The translations under genes were made by a program, and so were the position numbers. This document shows positions 1 through 11,174 of a DNA stretch of 64,000 nucleotides, piece after piece. Under the pieces are notes generated by a model. It did no database searches. It was given only the letters and a program-made list of their open reading frames with translations, and was not told where the DNA came from. The stretch is from Hemibagrus wyckioides (taxonomy: Eukaryota; Chordata; Actinopteri; Siluriformes; Bagridae), in NCBI RefSeq assembly GCF_019097595.1, contig NC_080713.1:7312699-7376698 (forward strand), given 5' to 3'. Numbering within the stretch: the stretch's first letter is position 1; the number at the start of each line of letters is the position of its first letter.

Positions 1-1000
1 AAAAAGAAACGTAATTGTTGGAAAATTGCTTTGCTGTGAAAGGAATAAAACACTCTGGTGCATGCTGTTATTGTAAAATAAAGTAAAAGCATCATGTTTT
101 TTTTTCCCTTGACTTCATAACTTCACTTTAAACCATACAAGTAGAATTTTGTATTTCAGTACCATATAGCATGATGCATTTTTTTAAGCTCAGAAAACAG
201 TGATATATCTCTTCAGCACAGGCCTGTGAATCTTTATAAACCTTAAAAACAATAGTGTAGCTCCTATTTGTATCTATATCCATTTTAAACCCATAATCTG
301 TTTATTCCAGATCATATCCTCGTATTCGGTTCTCCTGCACCAGCAAGAACCAGCGCTCTTTACGGATTGGATATAATCCCCGGCTGCTCGTTTTTTTGTC
401 TCTCAGGGTGTCGTGCATATGGTCTCGGGAGAGAATACGTTTTCAGACAGTGAGACAGATTTGCTGACACGTCTAACCCACAGCGCATACCTCAGCTGCC
501 TTTATAACAAAATGGGTCAATCTGCTGCAGCCAGTCTCATCTTTCATCTGACTTCATTAGTCTAATGTACTCTGGCCTTTCACTTACACTGATTTTCATG
601 AGGCTTTGGTCAAGCTCTTAACTGACCTGTGTGACATGCAAACAGGAAGAACTCTGAATTACTTACCCAAATAAAAAAGTAGAATATACCACCTCAAGAT
701 TTTCTGTACATTTTTAAAAGAAAGACTGATAGAGATATACTTTTTTTTTTGTCAAATTAGAAAAGATTAGACTTTCATTAAGGGGTTCTACTAAAGCATT
801 TGGGAAAATATGGGGCCCTTTGTTCCAACTACTTTCAAGAGGATATATTTGTCACTCACCCTCCGTGTACTAACACGACTTTCTCGGATTAGCTGAGAGC
901 TAATATCGTGTTTGGTGTAGTTTTGGGGTGATGGTCTAGTCATTTATTTATCTATTATAGATACACTTGTATGTACGTTGCCAGGCATTTCTTTTTATTT
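1..1000. other. Unrecognised AT-rich sequence
   Basis: No repeat family, gene or RNA is recognised here. The sequence is AT-rich with short homopolymer runs of T, and no open frame of note is present. It is probably intronic or intergenic. Confidence 0.5.
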
Positions 1001-1001
1001 A

Positions 1002-1105
1002 TTTATTTGTTTTATTTATTTATTTATTATCATTTTGATGTTAATTAATTATTTATTAATTTATTTTCTTTCTTTCTTTCTTCTTTATCTTATATAATTT
1101 ATACA

Positions 1106-1187
<82 letters not shown>
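1002..1187. repeat. ATTT-rich tract followed by a long (TA)n microsatellite
   Basis: A degenerate TTTA/ATTT tract runs to about 1080. It is followed by an almost pure TA dinucleotide array from about 1108 to 1186, roughly 39 units. Such arrays are unstable in length and can extrude cruciforms. Confidence 0.95.
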
Positions 1188-1189
<2 letters not shown>

Positions 1190-2828
1190 TATTAAATATA
1201 ATTATTTGTTACTTATGTAAGTTGTATTTGTTGTTGTGTTGGCAACAACTGTTTTGTTTTGTAAAACCCAATAAAAATATAGAGAACATGTCACATTTTA
1301 TGAAATTTCAGCATTTATGTAGATTTCTTTTTTTATGTTACTTATAATATAGGTCTGCTATATAAGTCTGCTTAGACTTATTTTAGCAGGTGAGCAAAGG
1401 CTTTAGTGACTTTTATAGGATTTTTCATTATATATCCAAACTTTCTTTTCATCCATGGATGCATTTTGCCCTTAAATGTCTAACAGTTCAATTTTCAGTT
1501 CAAGATCCGGTTGCATCCATGATAAGACCTCGTAATGTGTGTCTGAGAGGCACAGGTGCTGGAGCTAGGGATGGAGTTATGACAGTAATGAAGACATTAT
1601 ATTCCAGACAATAAATCCTAAATGACCAACAGTCACAGCAGAGTGAGGTCTGTCAAGACAACAGCACTTTAAAAAGACATTTTATAGTGGCCCTTCAGTT
1701 GCTTCACAGCGCCAGGTTGCCAGATGTGTTCTTGATCTTGAGTTATCATCTATAAGGAGTTGTCAGGTCCTTCTCTCATCTGTGTGGGTTTCATCTAAAC
1801 CCCCAAAACATAGCAGAGGTTAGATTAGCTTTCTTCCCAGACAAATTTTTTTTACAAGGATAAAGAATTCTATTTTTTGGGAATTCATTGCCACCAAACT
1901 CCATGATTCCCAGTGGTTCACTGCCTCTAATACACATAACTGTTATATTATACAACATTTTCTTTTCCACCGAGAGCAAGAAGGATAGTTACAGAACAAA
2001 TCCTGTCTTCTTTTACCAGCAAATCTAAAATTACAGGAAGGTTGCAGAAGCCTGTTGTAGGTGGCTTCTGTAATATTTGCCGAAGTTCTCCTCATGTTCA
2101 GGTAGCTGTCAATAATATATCAGCTTAGAGGTAAAATTCTGGGCAACACAAGCTTTGAAAAAAAAAGTTTGTTTCTGAGTCGTGTTCCGTGATTTTTTTT
2201 ATTTTATTTTTATCTTGATTTTTTTGCAGTGTAACATGCATACGTTTACCAATTAAAAAAATCTCTCCTTACTTGCGTTGTAAATGGGAGGGTGAAAGAA
2301 ACCATGTTAGTCTCTAACATCCAAGCAATCAGGAGAGTGATGCCTTTCTGTCTGGCTGTCAATCATATTGCTTGTTAGTTTTGAAATCTTTCTGTTTTGT
2401 ACCAGCTTCAGGTTTTATGGGCTGTGTCACTGGAGGAACACTGAAAAATAAACAGCTGTATATGAATTGTAGGTATCAAAACCCTTAGCTTTATCTAACT
2501 ATATTAATATTCCTGCATATACCTTTAAGATATTTAAATAAATATGTAACAATTCCCTACTTTTGCAAAGCCTAAGAACATACTTGTATAATTCAGACTT
2601 AGAATGACTTACTATATGAGTTGAGAATTATATATAATGTACAACTAGTGCAAGCATTTCCAAGCAAAAGGATACAGAGCTTGCTTGTGATAGCTGAAAG
2701 TATAATGTGCTGGTGGGACGTTGTGCTGAGAATGCAGGATATACTGCACTTTGTCTGTTGGTCCTGTAGATCAGAGAGCAAGATGGAGAAAACAAGCCGC
2801 TCAGCAACATGCAGAGTGGTCAGAAGAG

Positions 2829-2830
<2 letters not shown>
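1190..2830. other. Unrecognised sequence without a supported gene
   Basis: Short open frames exist (for example 1390-1614 on the plus strand and 1791-1979 on the minus strand). They show no domain and are of a length expected by chance in AT-rich DNA. No transposon family was recognised. Confidence 0.5.

Positions 2831-2833
<3 letters not shown>

Positions 2834-2868
<35 letters not shown>
2834..2868. repeat. (GA)n microsatellite
   Basis: About 17 uninterrupted GA units are visible. Open frames crossing it read as alternating Arg-Glu and are artefacts of the repeat. Confidence 0.95.
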
Positions 2869-2870
<2 letters not shown>

Positions 2871-3275
2871 GTTGGAGAGATCACTCATCAGGACTCAAAG
2901 GGAATGGAGGATGAGCGGCTCACAGCATCCCTCACCGCTCACTGTTTTTCCTCCTGTAGATTCACAGTAAAAATCACAATGCAATTTTATAGAACAGTAA
3001 GATCCATCTAAAGGGGATCTGTAAAGCATGTGCTTCAAAAAATAGAAGAAAAAAAAAATCAATAAAAAAACAATCAAAAGGAAAATAAATTTAGTGCAGT
3101 ATGTACAGTGTTGTTCCAAGCATTTTGGAGAACTCACCACAGTGCTTTGGAACACTTCAAAATCATAGCAAAAGAAAAGTTAGAACTCTATTGTTTTAGA
3201 GATATATGTCAAATATATATATATGTTATATGATATATGTTGTTATGAGATATATGTCAAAAGACTATATATAAG

Positions 3276-3684
3276 ACTATATTACCAAACGTTTTGGGAC
3301 ACCCCTTCAAATCATTGAATTCAGGTGTTGTTTTTCAAGGGTTGGGCTTGGCCCCTTAGTTCCAGTGAAAGGAACTCTTAATGCTTCAGCATACCAAGAC
3401 ATTTCATGATCCCAAATTTCATCCCAAGACATGGATGTGCGAGTTTGATGTGGAAAAACTTGACCTCTTGAGTCCTGACCTCAACCCAATAGAACAGGGC
3501 AGAGACTGCAAGCCAGGCCTTCTCGACCCACATCAGTACCTGACTTCACAAATGCCCTCCTAGAGGAATAGTCAAAAATTCCACACACTCCTAAACCTTG
3601 TGGAAAGCCTTCCCAGAAGAGTTGAAGCTGTTACAGCTGCAAACTCCATATTACATTCATGTGCATTTGCCAATATATAGTGTA
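3276..3684 (+). mobile_element. Tc1/mariner-like DNA transposon remnant, internally deleted
   Basis: The left end reads ctatattaccaaacgttttg and the right end gccaatatatagtgta, a pair of degenerate terminal inverted repeats. Between them the plus strand preserves the C-terminal part of a Tc1-like DDE transposase. The stretch around the codons for SPDLNPIE is clear at about 3470-3495. A tail related to LNLVESLPRRVEAV follows at about 3592-3640, in another frame. The middle and the N-terminal part are missing and the frame is broken, so it is a fossil. A sister copy of the same family lies at 30421-30958 in the same orientation and retains more of the C-terminal half. Confidence 0.85.
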
Positions 3685-3844
3685 TATGCATGTGAAAGTG
3701 ATAGTACATGAACAATTTATTAAATAATTAACCAAATGATCAATGTAAACCATGATCTCATACCAGGATTGCTGAAAAATTATTTAAAATTTCTTTCAGT
3801 TTAGCACCTTTAACTTTAGACATCAACTTTAAATCCAGATGTAG

Positions 3845-4265
3845 ATTTAGATCCCTAATGAGCAAGCCTGAGGCCACTGCGACTGCCCATGATGAAATGA
3901 GGTAGAAATCCTCTACTCCTGTATATCTCTTGAACAATATTATGAGCACAGGATGTATTCTTAATGAATACAGCAGATGGTATTAGATATACATCTACAG
4001 TATCAGTGTGAGATAAGCATGAAGCAAAAAGCAAAGGTAAGACGTGGGTATAAACTGTGCAAACCTTTAGGGTCTTGATATGGGATATCGCATCGGCAGA
4101 AGGTGAATTACAAGTACAGAAGTAGAGCATCAAGATAAATCGGGCAGGGCCAGAGGGTAGGATGAGCCACAGCAGTCGAAGTGTGTCAAGATCAGGCTCT
4201 GATATCACATCAGATAACAGGAGGACACATAGACTTTGACGGAGAGATAGAGAACAGGTTATTAG
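3845..4265. repeat. Dispersed repeat, family sharing the segment ctaatgagcaagcctgaggc
   Basis: The segment ctaatgagcaagcctgaggc at 3855-3874 recurs with changes at 7923 and 20457, with related text after it (a region around gcagggccagag at about 4143 in this copy matches gcagggccagaaag at about 20811). This shows a dispersed family of several hundred bases. I know similar sequences from teleost genomes but cannot assign a class. This copy lacks the usual left part. Confidence 0.6.
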
Positions 4266-4321
4266 GTAGGATCTTATCTAACGGCGAGTTAGAAGGGTGT
4301 ACACTGTGATAAGAGTGCAAA

Positions 4322-4386
4322 CAAAAAAAAATGAAGAATAATAAAAATAATAATTATAATAATAAAAAGAAGAAGAAGAAGAAGAT
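4322..4386. repeat. AAT/AAG trinucleotide tract
   Basis: Interrupted AAT units pass into about six AAG units. Confidence 0.9.
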
Positions 4387-4499
4387 ATTATTTTCATAAT
4401 TTTGTTCAGTTACATAATATTTTCTTCTCTTCGGCAGCATCATCAGTAGAGAAATACCATCCTAAGATGGATAGGAATTGGATATAAAGTCTTCTCAAA

Positions 4500-4760
4500 A
4501 ATGAAGCAGAAGTGCACCAGAGAGAGAAACACTCTTGTTGTGGCTTTCCAAAACTGGATAGTTCAAGTTTGACCTTTTTTCCATTTCCAACTGTCCAGTT
4601 TTGGTGAATCTGTAATCAGTGTAGCGTCAGATTCCTGTTCTTGGTTGACGGGAGTGGATGACATTGTGCCCTTCTGTTGTTATAACCGATACATCCTTAA
4701 GGTTTGAAGTGCATTCTGAGATGCTTTTGTTTGTAAAGAGAAATTATTCGATGTTTGCAG
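4500..4760. mobile_element. Fold-back fragment of a Tc1/mariner-like transposon
   Basis: From about 4588 to 4755 the sequence matches, in reverse orientation, the central transposase region of a teleost Tc1-like family also present at 29967-30190, 47892-48605 and 51086-51228. Shared segments include gattcctgttcttggttgac and tctgagatgctttt. Immediately to the left, 4548-4563 (ccaaaactggatagtt) is the reverse complement of 4589-4604 with one mismatch. The left arm therefore carries the same transposon site on the other strand. The transposase frame is not intact. Confidence 0.6.
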
Positions 4761-4769
4761 AAATCCTAT

Positions 4770-6090
4770 TCATAGGACGGAGTTTTTGGCTTTTACATCG
4801 TTCCGTATACAAAAATACAAAAATAAGTCTACATGCCACCAATAACCATGACATCTCAAAGGTGTCTCACAAGAGATTAGATTTTTTTCCACATTCTGTT
4901 GTTTCTCGGCATTATGCATTCCACTGCCGCTCGATGATTAGCTGTTAATGTAAACAGTATACACACTATATCTCTAGATAGCCTTGCAAACCTAATTGGG
5001 CAGTATATTTCTATATGTTGGGACCATTTGAGCAGGCATAGACAGTGCAATGTGCAATCAGTTACACCCCAGTGAACTGTGTCAAGCAGCACATATGGAG
5101 AAATGCAGCTATGGAACACCCCGGTCAGTAAAAGTCCTTTCAGGCAGATGGGTTGAGGGTGAGATAGAGGAGACGGACAGACTGAAGAGGCAAATGCTGG
5201 CTTAATTCCAGCTCCACAACTAAAAGAGCACTAGTGCTTATTTAATCCAGAAATTTAAACACTGTAATTTCATCTGAATTGATGTGTAATATTTGCTAAT
5301 TGTCCAATAGATTCATCGACATCTACTTCTATAGCAATACTTCTTATGAGCAGAATTTTACATAAGACATCAAGCTTTATTTTCATAATAATAAATGCAC
5401 AAGATGAATGAGGAATTAGATCAGGACACAGGTATATTCTTGGTACTTTCATGAACCAGCATCAGCACAGTCCTTTCAGGGTTTCAACTATATTTTCGGA
5501 GGTCCTGCTATAGAAAAATCTAGAAAAGTAACTTTGACGGAACACCATTTACCTTTAAAGGCATACCCACTGATGATTACTTTATGACTGTAAACACATC
5601 AATATAAAAGTGATTATGTTTTTAAATGAACCTCAAATGAGATGCCACTTGATTTCTAATTCTGTTTGATTTCATAATTTCTCATTTCTAATTTTGTAAT
5701 CTGTCTTTTGTATGAATAAATACATTTCTCTTTAAAATATATTCGGATGTCAATATTAATGATACAATTATGAAACTCTTTTCTTTCTGGATGAGCTGCT
5801 ATTAGGTAAATAGTTTATTAAAAATACATGTGATCCGCCCCAACAGAGGATCTGCTACAGAAGCTGTGATGGTTCATGTTTACAAAGTCCTTGAACTACA
5901 GCTTGATTTTTTTGATCCAGAACACTGTAGTACATTCCAGTTCTGCCTGTTTAGGATCCCTACTCCAGTACGCTGTTAATTTTTCATTTTCACGATTGCA
6001 ATACCTTTGATTGGACATTTATTTAAGTAGTTTGGTTAATTAGTTCTATTTGTTTAATTATAATTATACTAAATAGGGATAGGGCAGAGC
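4770..6090. other. Unrecognised sequence without a supported gene
   Basis: No gene, RNA or repeat family is recognised. Short open frames at 4877-5119 and 5270-5452 (minus strand) show no domain. Confidence 0.45.
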
Positions 6091-6094
6091 ACTG

Positions 6095-6290
6095 GTGTTG
6101 TTGCATTACCATTGTTGCTTCAGGGTCCTAGGTTCCATCCTGAGATTAGGTTGCTCTCTTTAGTGATGTGTCCACATTGTGTCCACGTGGATTTTCTTGC
6201 TCTTCAGTTACCTACCACTTGTGCCTCATATCCACTCTGGATCCACTAAGACCCTGACTAGGATAAACTGTTACTGGAAGTGAGTGTGTG
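6095..6290 (-). repeat. Dispersed SINE-like repeat (family D), minus orientation
   Basis: Read on the minus strand this resembles the approximately 280-bp repeat seen best at 18035-18352. The order of recognisable pieces is the same: the start (compare ccctgactaggataaac with the reverse of a family start), the internal box around caccacttgtgcc, and the end. Seven other pieces of this family occur in the window. The copy is old and diverged. Confidence 0.5.
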
Positions 6291-6837
6291 AGAAATATAT
6301 GCTAATATTAATACATAAAGATGGGATTCAGGGTTTAATGATGCTCAATTGTCCACCCAAGTCAATCGCTTACTGCTTGCCTGGATGATTTGGTATCAAT
6401 TTTGTTGGACTTGAGTACAGCACTACATGATATATATTAATATTTCAGTATGTTTGGAAATATGTTTGATTTATACAAACAGCTTTCTGTCTTGTTTAGC
6501 TCTTATGTACTCGACCATTCTGGAGAATCTTAAAGTGCAATGTGGTGGTTTTGTTTCTCACAAGGCTTCTTTTGTTCTCTCTTTGTGTCCATCTCTTTAG
6601 ACATGTAAATCACCAACAATATTGGCTTTGTCTACTGTGCTGATGACGTACAATAGGCCTCATTTATCAATCTTTTGGCAAAGTTTTCTAAAATGTTTGT
6701 GAACTAAAATTTTCCACTGGATTTACCAAACTTTTTCAAATGCCTTTTTTTTTTTGTTGTTTTCATATGTGTATGTTGATAAATGGCCTGTAATATCACA
6801 CGTAAATTACTGGCTGTGTGTAGGGGACATCCATCCA

Positions 6838-6945
6838 TCCATCCATTGTCTATACCCGCTTTACTCCTAATTAAGGTCGCGGTAATCTGCTGGAGCCTAT
6901 CCCAGCACACATTGGGCGAAAGGCAGGGGTACACACTGGACAGGT
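6838..6945 (+). repeat. Family D SINE-like fragment nested in the 6654-8092 element
   Basis: The order ccgctttactcc, aaggtcgcggtaatctgctgg, gcctatcccagc, gggcgaaaggcaggggtaca matches the first half of the dispersed repeat at 18035-18352. It is preceded by about three CATC units. Confidence 0.65.
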
Positions 6946-6998
6946 CTATAGGGGACATCTCCAGAAAAGGCAGAAAATGTTCACGGAGTAGACTGTCC

Positions 6999-7091
6999 AA
7001 AATGGCGAGTATATGGTCAAAAAAGTATTTATCAAAGGCAGAAGTGGAAATAGTTTTGACGTCTCACGTCTACATGACTAAAAAACATGTT
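6999..7091 (+). pseudogene. Remnant of a Myb/SANT-like transposon protein
   Basis: A start codon at 6999 opens a 30-codon frame ending at 7091. It contains SKKYLSKAEVEIV, which resembles the first helix of Myb/SANT-like domains in PIF/Harbinger accessory proteins. The match ends after about 20 residues and the frame stops soon after, so nothing functional is expected. In longer reading it is continuous with an upstream frame that only translates the neighbouring SINE-like repeat. The resemblance is short and could be chance; its position between perfect inverted ends is the main support. Confidence 0.4.
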
Positions 7092-7725
7092 TGATACATT
7101 CCTATATTTTAAGAGGCAGACTTAAACTCAAAATATGGAGCACAACCAAGAGTACTTATCAATGCTGCCTTGGAAAACCCTGACAGTATTATCAGAACTC
7201 TAATTTCAAGTTCAAAGTTTATTTGGATATCACTGCAAAATGTGAAAATCTAGTTAGCTATATAAATGAAATATATGGCTGAATTCTTTTCAGATTATCC
7301 CAGAAACATTTGCTTTATATGTATGACAAGGTGCTGACATGCACAACCCTACCATAACTCAGGTATTTGTTTAGGAAAGGAGGAGAAATGTGCTCTGATG
7401 TATTAAGAAGCAAGTCAGACGATGACGAGTCGCACGCTGGGGAGTATATGAGTCACTGCAGGCTGAGACATACCCGATCAGTCACTTATCTTTTTTTGAA
7501 ATGTGCCAGGAGCAAGAAACTCTACACCTGGATGTTAATTGGACATGAACAGAAATAGCACATCAAACGAACGAGAGCTGGGTCTAATTGCACAGCATTA
7601 AAAGAAGATGCTTAGCTTATGCTTAGTTTTAACATCAGATAGACTTCTTATGTGACCCTTTTGGGCGCATGAGCAGGACACAAATGAAATCACAAATGAA
7701 AGGCACAGGATTTTTGTAAATAGTA

Positions 7726-8035
7726 CATTTCAATTCAATTCAATTTATTTTGTATAGCGCCTTTTACAACGAACATTGTCTCAAAGCAGCTTTACAAAAG
7801 GAGAGAAACAGAGAAAGGGGAGGGGAAATGAAATGAAGAAATGAAAATGTAAAACAAAAAATAATGAAATAACTAGAAATAAGAATAAATGATTAAATTT
7901 GATTATTAAACTATTTTATCCCTAATGAGCAAGCCTGTGGCGAAGGTGGCAAGGAAAAACTCCCTGGGATGGTATGAGGAAGAAACCTTGAGAGGAACCA
8001 GGCTCAGAAGGGAACCCATCCTCATTTCTAGTCTA
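7726..8035 (+). repeat. Dispersed repeat, family with ctaatgagcaagcctgtggc, nested copy
   Basis: It starts with three CAATT units and the segment gtatagcgccttttacaacg. It continues through acattgtctcaaagcagctt and ctaatgagcaagcctgtggc to gaggaagaaaccttgagagg. The copy at 20325-20960 has the same pieces in the same order and orientation. Confidence 0.75.
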
Positions 8036-8134
8036 AATGCATGTGTAAAAAAAAAAAAAGGTTTGTCTGTTCAGCTTGATAAATGAGGCCTAGCAATGGT
8101 AATCAGCATGGCCAGACTAAGCAGAATAATCATT

Positions 8135-9005
8135 CATTGATTTTTACCACTTTATCATGGTTAGGGTCATGGTGGGTGTAAAGTCTGTCCCAGAAACAGG
8201 ATGGCCTGGATGACATGGTAGTCTTCTGTAAGGCAACATGCAGATACGTACATTAATGATCTTGATGCACAACTAAAGTTTTTAGCATGGCAAATCGACC
8301 TACCAGGGCGATAGCCTTCTAGCTTTTAGCACAGCTAATCGACCTACCAGAATGATAGCCTACCAGTTTTTAGTACAGCTAATCCACCTACCAGGATGAT
8401 AGCCTTCAAGTTTTTAGCACAGCTAATCCACCTACCAGAATGATAGCCTACCAATTTTCTAGCACGGCTAATCCACCTACCAGGACTATAGCCTACTAGT
8501 TTATAGCACAGCTAATCCACATACCAGAATCATAGCCTACTGTTTTTTAGCATGGCTAATCCACCTACCAGATTAATAGCCTACCAGTTTTTAGTACAGC
8601 TAATCCACCTACCAGTATGATAGCCTACCAGTTTTCTAGCATGGCTAATCCACCTACCAGTATGATAGCCTACCAGTTTTCTAGCATGGCTAATCCACCT
8701 ACCAGGATGGTAGCCTACTAGTTTCTAGCACAGCTAATCCACCAACCAGAATGATAGCCTACTAGTTTTTAGCACAGCTAATCCACCTGCCAGTTTTTAG
8801 CATGGCTAATTCACCTACCAGGATGATAGCCTACTAGTTTCTAGCACAGCTAATCCACCAACCAGAATGATAGCCTACTAGTTTTTAGCACAGCTAATCC
8901 ACCTGCCAGTTTTTAGCATGGCTAATTCACCTACTAGAATATCTAGATTTGGACATTTGGATAACATGCAAAACTCCACACAGACAGTAAACTGTAAACT
9001 CATTG
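8135..9005 (+). repeat. Family D SINE-like repeat expanded by an internal tandem array
   Basis: The left part (about 8135-8275) has family D pieces such as ttagggtcatggtgggt and aggcaacatgcaga. The right part (8945-8992) has the family end ggataacatgcaaaactcca followed by cacagacagtaaac. Between them lies the 44-bp array described separately. The array unit itself resembles the internal family segment around the text aattta-aatcaacctagaagcatg seen at 18186-18216. I infer that the array grew from within the element. Confidence 0.65.
8278..8942 (+). repeat. 44-bp minisatellite, about 15 copies
   Basis: The unit is roughly agcacagctaatccacctac followed by caggatgatagcctaccag and a short T run. 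Copies vary by point changes and small deletions. The last part shows a higher-order duplication: the block starting gtttctagcacagctaatcc at 8721 is repeated at 8837, a period of 116 bases. There are no unique spacers between units, so it is not a CRISPR array. Confidence 0.92.
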
Positions 9006-10640
9006 TACCACCATTATAGCACCCTTAAACAGATATAAAAACAAAATTCTTGACTTTCTACATTCTTATTTATAAATTAAAAATGCTAGCGTTGGGAACT
9101 GAGCGAATTCTCAATACAGCTTGCTGTTCTGTGAGCCCATAAGTTATACACAATTATCTAGCTTGGAACCTTGATGCTGTTTATTATTTGATTCTCATGT
9201 CAGTACTGAACCAATAAAAGTGTCATTATCATATATTCTATGTCAAAATTATACATGCTTCTATCTTACTTGCATCAATATTCTGTATGAAGCTAAATTT
9301 AAAGCATTGTGTCCCGAGAATCTATATACTGTAGCTACAAACCTGCTCTTGTCTTGAACAAAAACAGTTCAGCTCTACCAGGAGTATGATTATCACTTAA
9401 TATAGGAGTGATGGAAGGCATATTGAAATGCACATAGCGCAGATTTCAGGAGGATACCGCAGATTCATATTACACCAGATGGGTATGAATCAGCCACCGC
9501 TCATTTCCTCTGTAGCATTAAGGGAGTATTGGATATAAAAATACCCATTACTGAGATACCAAGGCAGATATATGGGAGTCACTGACCTAATGCTCTTGCC
9601 CTACACGCTTGGTGCTTGGCTTACCCTCCGTTCTTCTCTGCTATACGTAAAAAACAGGGCAAATCCCTCATTGTCTCGCTCATCTCATTTGATGCTCAGT
9701 TGCTTTTCTCTGACCTTGCACAGATGAAGTGTGAATTGCTATTTTCTTCATGGCAGCACCTGAACCCCCAGCTGAGGAGAAGTAGAAACGGATGAAATGT
9801 GTAGCACTGACTTCAGGGTTAATTCAGAATGATATGTCTTTGCTTTTAAGCACAAAAACCATTCTTTTAACAAGAATGTAAACATTAGTTAGTTAATGTA
9901 GCAGGATTTATTTGACTTGACATATGGCGAGTTCATACAAAATCTTCTGCCAGTTCGAGACTGTGAGGCTGTGTCCGAATGATGGCATTTTTCTGTTACC
10001 CAATGACTCCAGCGTGATTCACAGCAGCACACAAGGCCATTTTCTTTTCTTCTCCACAATTAAATGATTATTTCATTTGGATTCATTTATAACAAAGCAT
10101 CATGTGGATGTTTTTCTGATTAGTCTGCCCTTGGATACCTTTTATATACAAACTTGAAATATTTTTTAACATGGAATCTAAGGAAAAAATGCATTTAACT
10201 AATGCATTTATTTTGAATATTTTTTTTTTAAGAATTATACACCATACACAAACAGTGCAATTATTGAAAATAAAGAAAATGAGAGAAATGGCTCTTCTTC
10301 TGTTCATGATCATCATGTTGGATGATGTAACTTCCTGTTAGACAGGGGTCAAGGTGGCCAAGCAACAGGGTTCGGTGAATGCTGTTGAATTAAGATGTCC
10401 TTTTTTTCTGAGCCCTTGATGGGTGACTCACGGAAAATGATGTTTTAAGTCTGGAATACTAAAGTGAGTCATAATAATAAGAGTTAAATTATCTTAATGA
10501 CTACATTTTAGCTATAGTGAGCTTTAACATTCAAAATAGTCATTTAACAGTCAAAAGTGCTGTGGAGTTTATAGCTTTTATGAATCTCTGTTATTTTTCT
10601 GCAGTGTAAGACATAAGTTGATGTGAACGTGTGTTAACTG
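9006..10640. other. Mostly unrecognised sequence
   Basis: No gene or repeat is supported. The part from about 9400 to 9810 is non-repetitive and less AT-rich than its surroundings, which is compatible with a conserved non-coding element, but nothing in the sequence alone proves that. Confidence 0.4.
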
Positions 10641-10710
10641 TGAATGTCTTTAACAAAATAACAAAACCGAAAACACGAGGACAATTCAGACAAACCAGAA
10701 AAGGTAGTGC

Positions 10711-11171
10711 AAATGGAACTGCTGATTGGATGAGACATCTGTCACTCAAGATATACAAGAAGTAGGGAATTGTGTATCTAACTTTATTTCTTGTACATGT
10801 GTGGAGTTCTGCGTTCACTTTAAACCGATTTAAACCAAAGAAAAATAACAAAAATATATATTTTTATATCTAAGAAAATGCTATTCATTCAACCCTACTA
10901 TGAGGAAGGATGTTCATATGCGGTGATTTTGGATATGCTGATAGTATCATGGCATAAAGATTAGTTTGCGATCTCTAAAAACAAACTTAAAAGAACGCAG
11001 GTACGTTTCGAAGACAAAAGTATTCCAGATTAAACAATGTAAGTGATGCTATTAGAGCAGGGCTGTGTTTATTCACACATGAATCGACTTTCTACTGCCG
11101 CAGCTAGCTGTACTTCCTGTATATCTTGACTGACAGATGTCTCTTCCAATCAGCGGTAAGAATTCCATTCG
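10711..11171. repeat. Inverted repeat pair with about 55-bp arms
   Basis: The left arm at about 10711-10766 (containing gctgattggatgagacatct) is matched in reverse complement by the right arm at about 11112-11171 (containing agatgtctcttccaatcagc). Similarity continues through the segment for gtcaagatatacaggaagta. The arms are separated by about 345 bases. Outside the arms I see no clear similarity. It may be two inverted pieces of a dispersed repeat or the ends of a decayed foldback element. Confidence 0.65.
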
Positions 11172-11174
11172 CAA

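Larger units (their letters stand above)
6654..8092. mobile_element. Candidate DNA transposon with perfect 17-bp terminal inverted repeats (PIF/Harbinger-like)
   Basis: The left end taggcctcatttatcaa (6654-6670) and right end ttgataaatgaggccta (8076-8092) are exact reverse complements. If TA is counted as target site, the element proper starts at GGCCTC and is flanked by TA on both sides. Inside, the plus strand at about 6999-7060 encodes a short piece with the motif LSKAEVEIV, which resembles the start of the Myb/SANT-like DNA-binding proteins found in PIF/Harbinger transposons. The interior also contains a family D fragment (6838-6945) and a second dispersed repeat (7726-8035), so the element is a composite of nested insertions. 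No transposase is recognisable. The class assignment is inference. Confidence 0.6.

Noticed and set aside
8278..8942. CRISPR-like array of regularly spaced similar units
   Set aside because: Units are contiguous 44-bp repeats without unique spacers, in eukaryotic DNA, and resemble a piece of a dispersed repeat.
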